From Cellulomonas edaphi (GTDB lineage: Bacteria > Actinomycetota > Actinomycetes > Actinomycetales > Cellulomonadaceae), in the NCBI RefSeq assembly GCF_030362815.1, contig NZ_JAUCGR010000003.1:372001-436000 (forward strand): DNA of 64,000 bases, in the 5' to 3' direction. Numbering within the stretch: the stretch's first letter is position 1; every line of letters starts with the position of its first letter. Below the pieces are notes generated by a model. The model was given only the letters and a program-made list of their open reading frames with translations. It did not search any database and was not told where the DNA came from. Below are positions 62,625 through 64,000 of this stretch, one piece after another. The translations under genes and the position numbers were made by a program.

Positions 62625-63362
62625 TCATGGGGTCAGTCGGTACACCGACACGTGCGACGACGAGTCCGCGGTGAACGGCGACCCGGCCCAGTCCGCCTCG
62701 CGGCTCTCGAGCTCGAAGCCGGCCAGCTGACCCATCAGGTCCAGCTCGGCGGGCCAGATGTAGCGATGCGGGCTCCGGCCCACGGTTGCCTCGGGCCCGG
62801 CACCGAACCGGACGTGGTGCGAGACCACCTGCTGGTTGAGCACGTCGTACGTGTCGAGGCCGATGTAGCCGTCGTCGCAGCGCCAGACGGTCGCGTCGCG
62901 GCCGGGCGGCAGCGCGCGCAGCTCCGGAACCCACAGCTCGATGACGAACCGCCCGCCCGGGACCAGGTGCCGGGCGGCGTTGCGGAAGCACTCGACCTGG
63001 TCGGCCTGCGCGAGCAGGTTCGAGATCGTGTTGAACACGAGGTAGACGAGGGAGAACTGCCCCGGGGCCCGGACGCGCGCCATGTCACCGACCACCACCG
63101 GGAGCGCCGCCTCGTCGACCTTGGTCCGCAGCTGGTCGATCATCGGGAGCGACAGCTCGATGCCCGTCACGCGCATGCCCCGCTCCGCCAGCGGCACGGC
63201 GATGCGCCCGGTGCCGATCGCGAGCTCGAGCGCAGGTCCGCCGTCCGCGAGCGCGTGCAGCCGGTCGACGGCCGGCCCCACCACCTCGGGCGCGAACATG
63301 CCCGTGCCCGGAGTGTCGTAGGCGGCGGCGACGTCGGCGCCCCACAGCGAGTCCGTGTCCAT
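62625..63362 (-). CDS. SAM-dependent methyltransferase (class I, cyclopropane/UbiE-like)
   Basis: The 245-residue protein has the SAM motif ALELAIGTGRIAVPLAERG (about 44-62) and VTGIELSLPMIDQLR, preceded by YDTPGTGMFAPEV. The C-terminal domain includes VPGGRFVIELWVPELRALPP and beta sheet. It resembles small-molecule methyltransferases of the YcgJ/UbiE type. Its stop lies next to the second ArsR box. It starts at ATG 63362, 38 bases downstream of the TetR gene. The two may be in one leftward transcript. Confidence 0.8.
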   Translation of the reverse strand: MDTDSLWGADVAAAYDTPGTGMFAPEVVGPAVDRLHALADGGPALELAIGTGRIAVPLAERGMRVTGIELSLPMIDQLRTKVDEAALPVVVGDMARVRAPGQFSLVYLVFNTISNLLAQADQVECFRNAARHLVPGGRFVIELWVPELRALPPGRDATVWRCDDGYIGLDTYDVLNQQVVSHHVRFGAGPEATVGRSPHRYIWPAELDLMGQLAGFELESREADWAGSPFTADSSSHVSVYRLTP

Positions 63363-63400
63363 CCGTCGACGATGGTCGCCGCGGACGCACGCCGTCCAGG

Positions 63401-64000
63401 CTATTCAGCCGCCGGGACGGAGCCTGTGGCGAGGGGGACGATGATGTGGTCGATCATCCGCTCGATGTAGTCCGGCCCGGCCTTACCGCCGGCAACCACC
63501 TTCTGGTACGCGATCATGGCCGGCGCGACGGTCGCGATCATGTCGAGGTCGCGGCCCGGAGCGATCTCCCCGCGGTGCAGCGCCCGCTCGAGCAGAGCGC
63601 GCATCAGGGCCGTGCGCGCGATCACGAACTGCTCGTGGAAGACGGCCGCCACCTGGGGGTCCACGCGCGCGGCCTGGTGCAGGCCGTGCATCAGCTCGTC
63701 GTTGCGCGACCCGCGGGCCGCGCCACGGATGGACATCAGGTCGGAGCGCAGCGAGCCCGTGTCGGGCACGTCGTCGATGGTGAGGATGAACTGGCGGCCG
63801 CAGATCACGGCGTCGACGGTCAGCTCGACCTTCGACGGCCAGCGCCGGTAGACCGTCGCCTTGCCCGTGCCCGCGCGCTCGGCGACGGCGTCCATCGTCA
63901 TGCCCTCATACCCGCGCTCGGCGATCAGCTGCCGGGTGGCCTCGAGGATGACGTCGTCCTTGGACGCGTCGCGGCGCCGACCAGGGCGCCGCGCAGGGGC
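63401..64000 (-). CDS. TetR-family transcriptional regulator (5' end outside the window)
   Basis: The open frame runs from the window edge at 64000 to a stop at 63401, giving 199 residues with no start codon inside. It has the N-terminal HTH region (RRDASKDDVILEATRQLIAE, GYEGMTMDAVAERAGTGKAT, VYRRWPSKVELTVDAV) and a C-terminal ligand domain with YIERMIDHIIVPLATG. Its first residues are cut. The following methyltransferase gene on the same strand is a candidate target. A pure ATG start at 63901 would delete the first helix of the HTH, so it is not the true one. Confidence 0.85.
   Translation of the reverse strand, partial: APARRPGRRRDASKDDVILEATRQLIAERGYEGMTMDAVAERAGTGKATVYRRWPSKVELTVDAVICGRQFILTIDDVPDTGSLRSDLMSIRGAARGSRNDELMHGLHQAARVDPQVAAVFHEQFVIARTALMRALLERALHRGEIAPGRDLDMIATVAPAMIAYQKVVAGGKAGPDYIERMIDHIIVPLATGSVPAAE

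Overview
The window is chromosomal DNA of very high G+C content from an actinobacterium. Several markers point that way: mycothiol synthase (mshD), an actinobacterial-type SerC, GTG starts, many ATGA/GTGA stop-start overlaps, and CE1758/CE1759-type flavoenzymes. The mix of secreted glycan-degrading enzymes (GH16, GH87-like, CBM2-GH18) plus a GH10 xylanase, with LacI-type control, suggests Cellulomonas or a close Micrococcales relative. I see no transposase, integrase, phage gene or CRISPR array. The order looks like ordinary chromosome with several accessory operons.

Region by region. 1-9162: serC beside a flavoprotein monooxygenase; a coupled mshD-ppk-Nudix operon; and a converging DUF47-PiT phosphate-uptake operon. 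9163-15977: a conserved hypothetical gene, a sugar porter, a MarR regulator with a clear palindromic operator and its DHA2 drug exporter, a second MarR gene, a NERD-domain protein and msrB. 16157-27872 is the most striking part. A GGDEF-EAL protein overlaps a TasA/CalY-like secreted protein, which is followed by a SipW-type signal peptidase and a mini-protein with a SipW-like leader. After a flavin oxidoreductase comes a six-gene operon read leftward: response regulator fused to a PIG-L deacetylase, ATP-grasp, PHP phosphoesterase, processive GT2 glycosyltransferase, a 92-residue repeat protein, and a sensor kinase. I read both clusters as cell-surface matrix functions, one making protein fibres and the other a deacetylated polysaccharide. 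This is inference.

28056-39814: a luciferase-like monooxygenase with its FMN reductase, a repeat-rich intergenic stretch, a deazaflavin-type reductase, then the polysaccharide-degradation block. That block holds GH16 with three F5/8C-like domains behind two LacI-type boxes, its LacI regulator, a GH87-like beta-helix enzyme, a beta-propeller protein, and a CBM2-GH18 chitinase with a perfect palindrome upstream.

40012-50366: small metabolic and regulatory genes (methyltransferase, thioredoxin-reductase-like protein, XRE-cupin regulator, GNAT, VOC). They flank a three-gene operon of a Gly-rich small protein, a HopA1-like protein and a kinase-like protein, which resembles part of a class V lanthipeptide machinery. 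50510-57132 includes a 1665-residue secreted protein with a lamin-tail-like domain, five exact 540-bp repeats and a C-terminal OmpA-like domain. 57297-64000: a membrane-anchored L7/L12-like protein, a GH10 xylanase without a signal peptide behind a palindromic operator, tRNA-Lys(UUU), an endonuclease IV-like protein, SHOCT and TPR proteins, an ArsR-SRPBCC operon with two matching operator boxes, a methyltransferase, and a TetR gene cut by the window edge.
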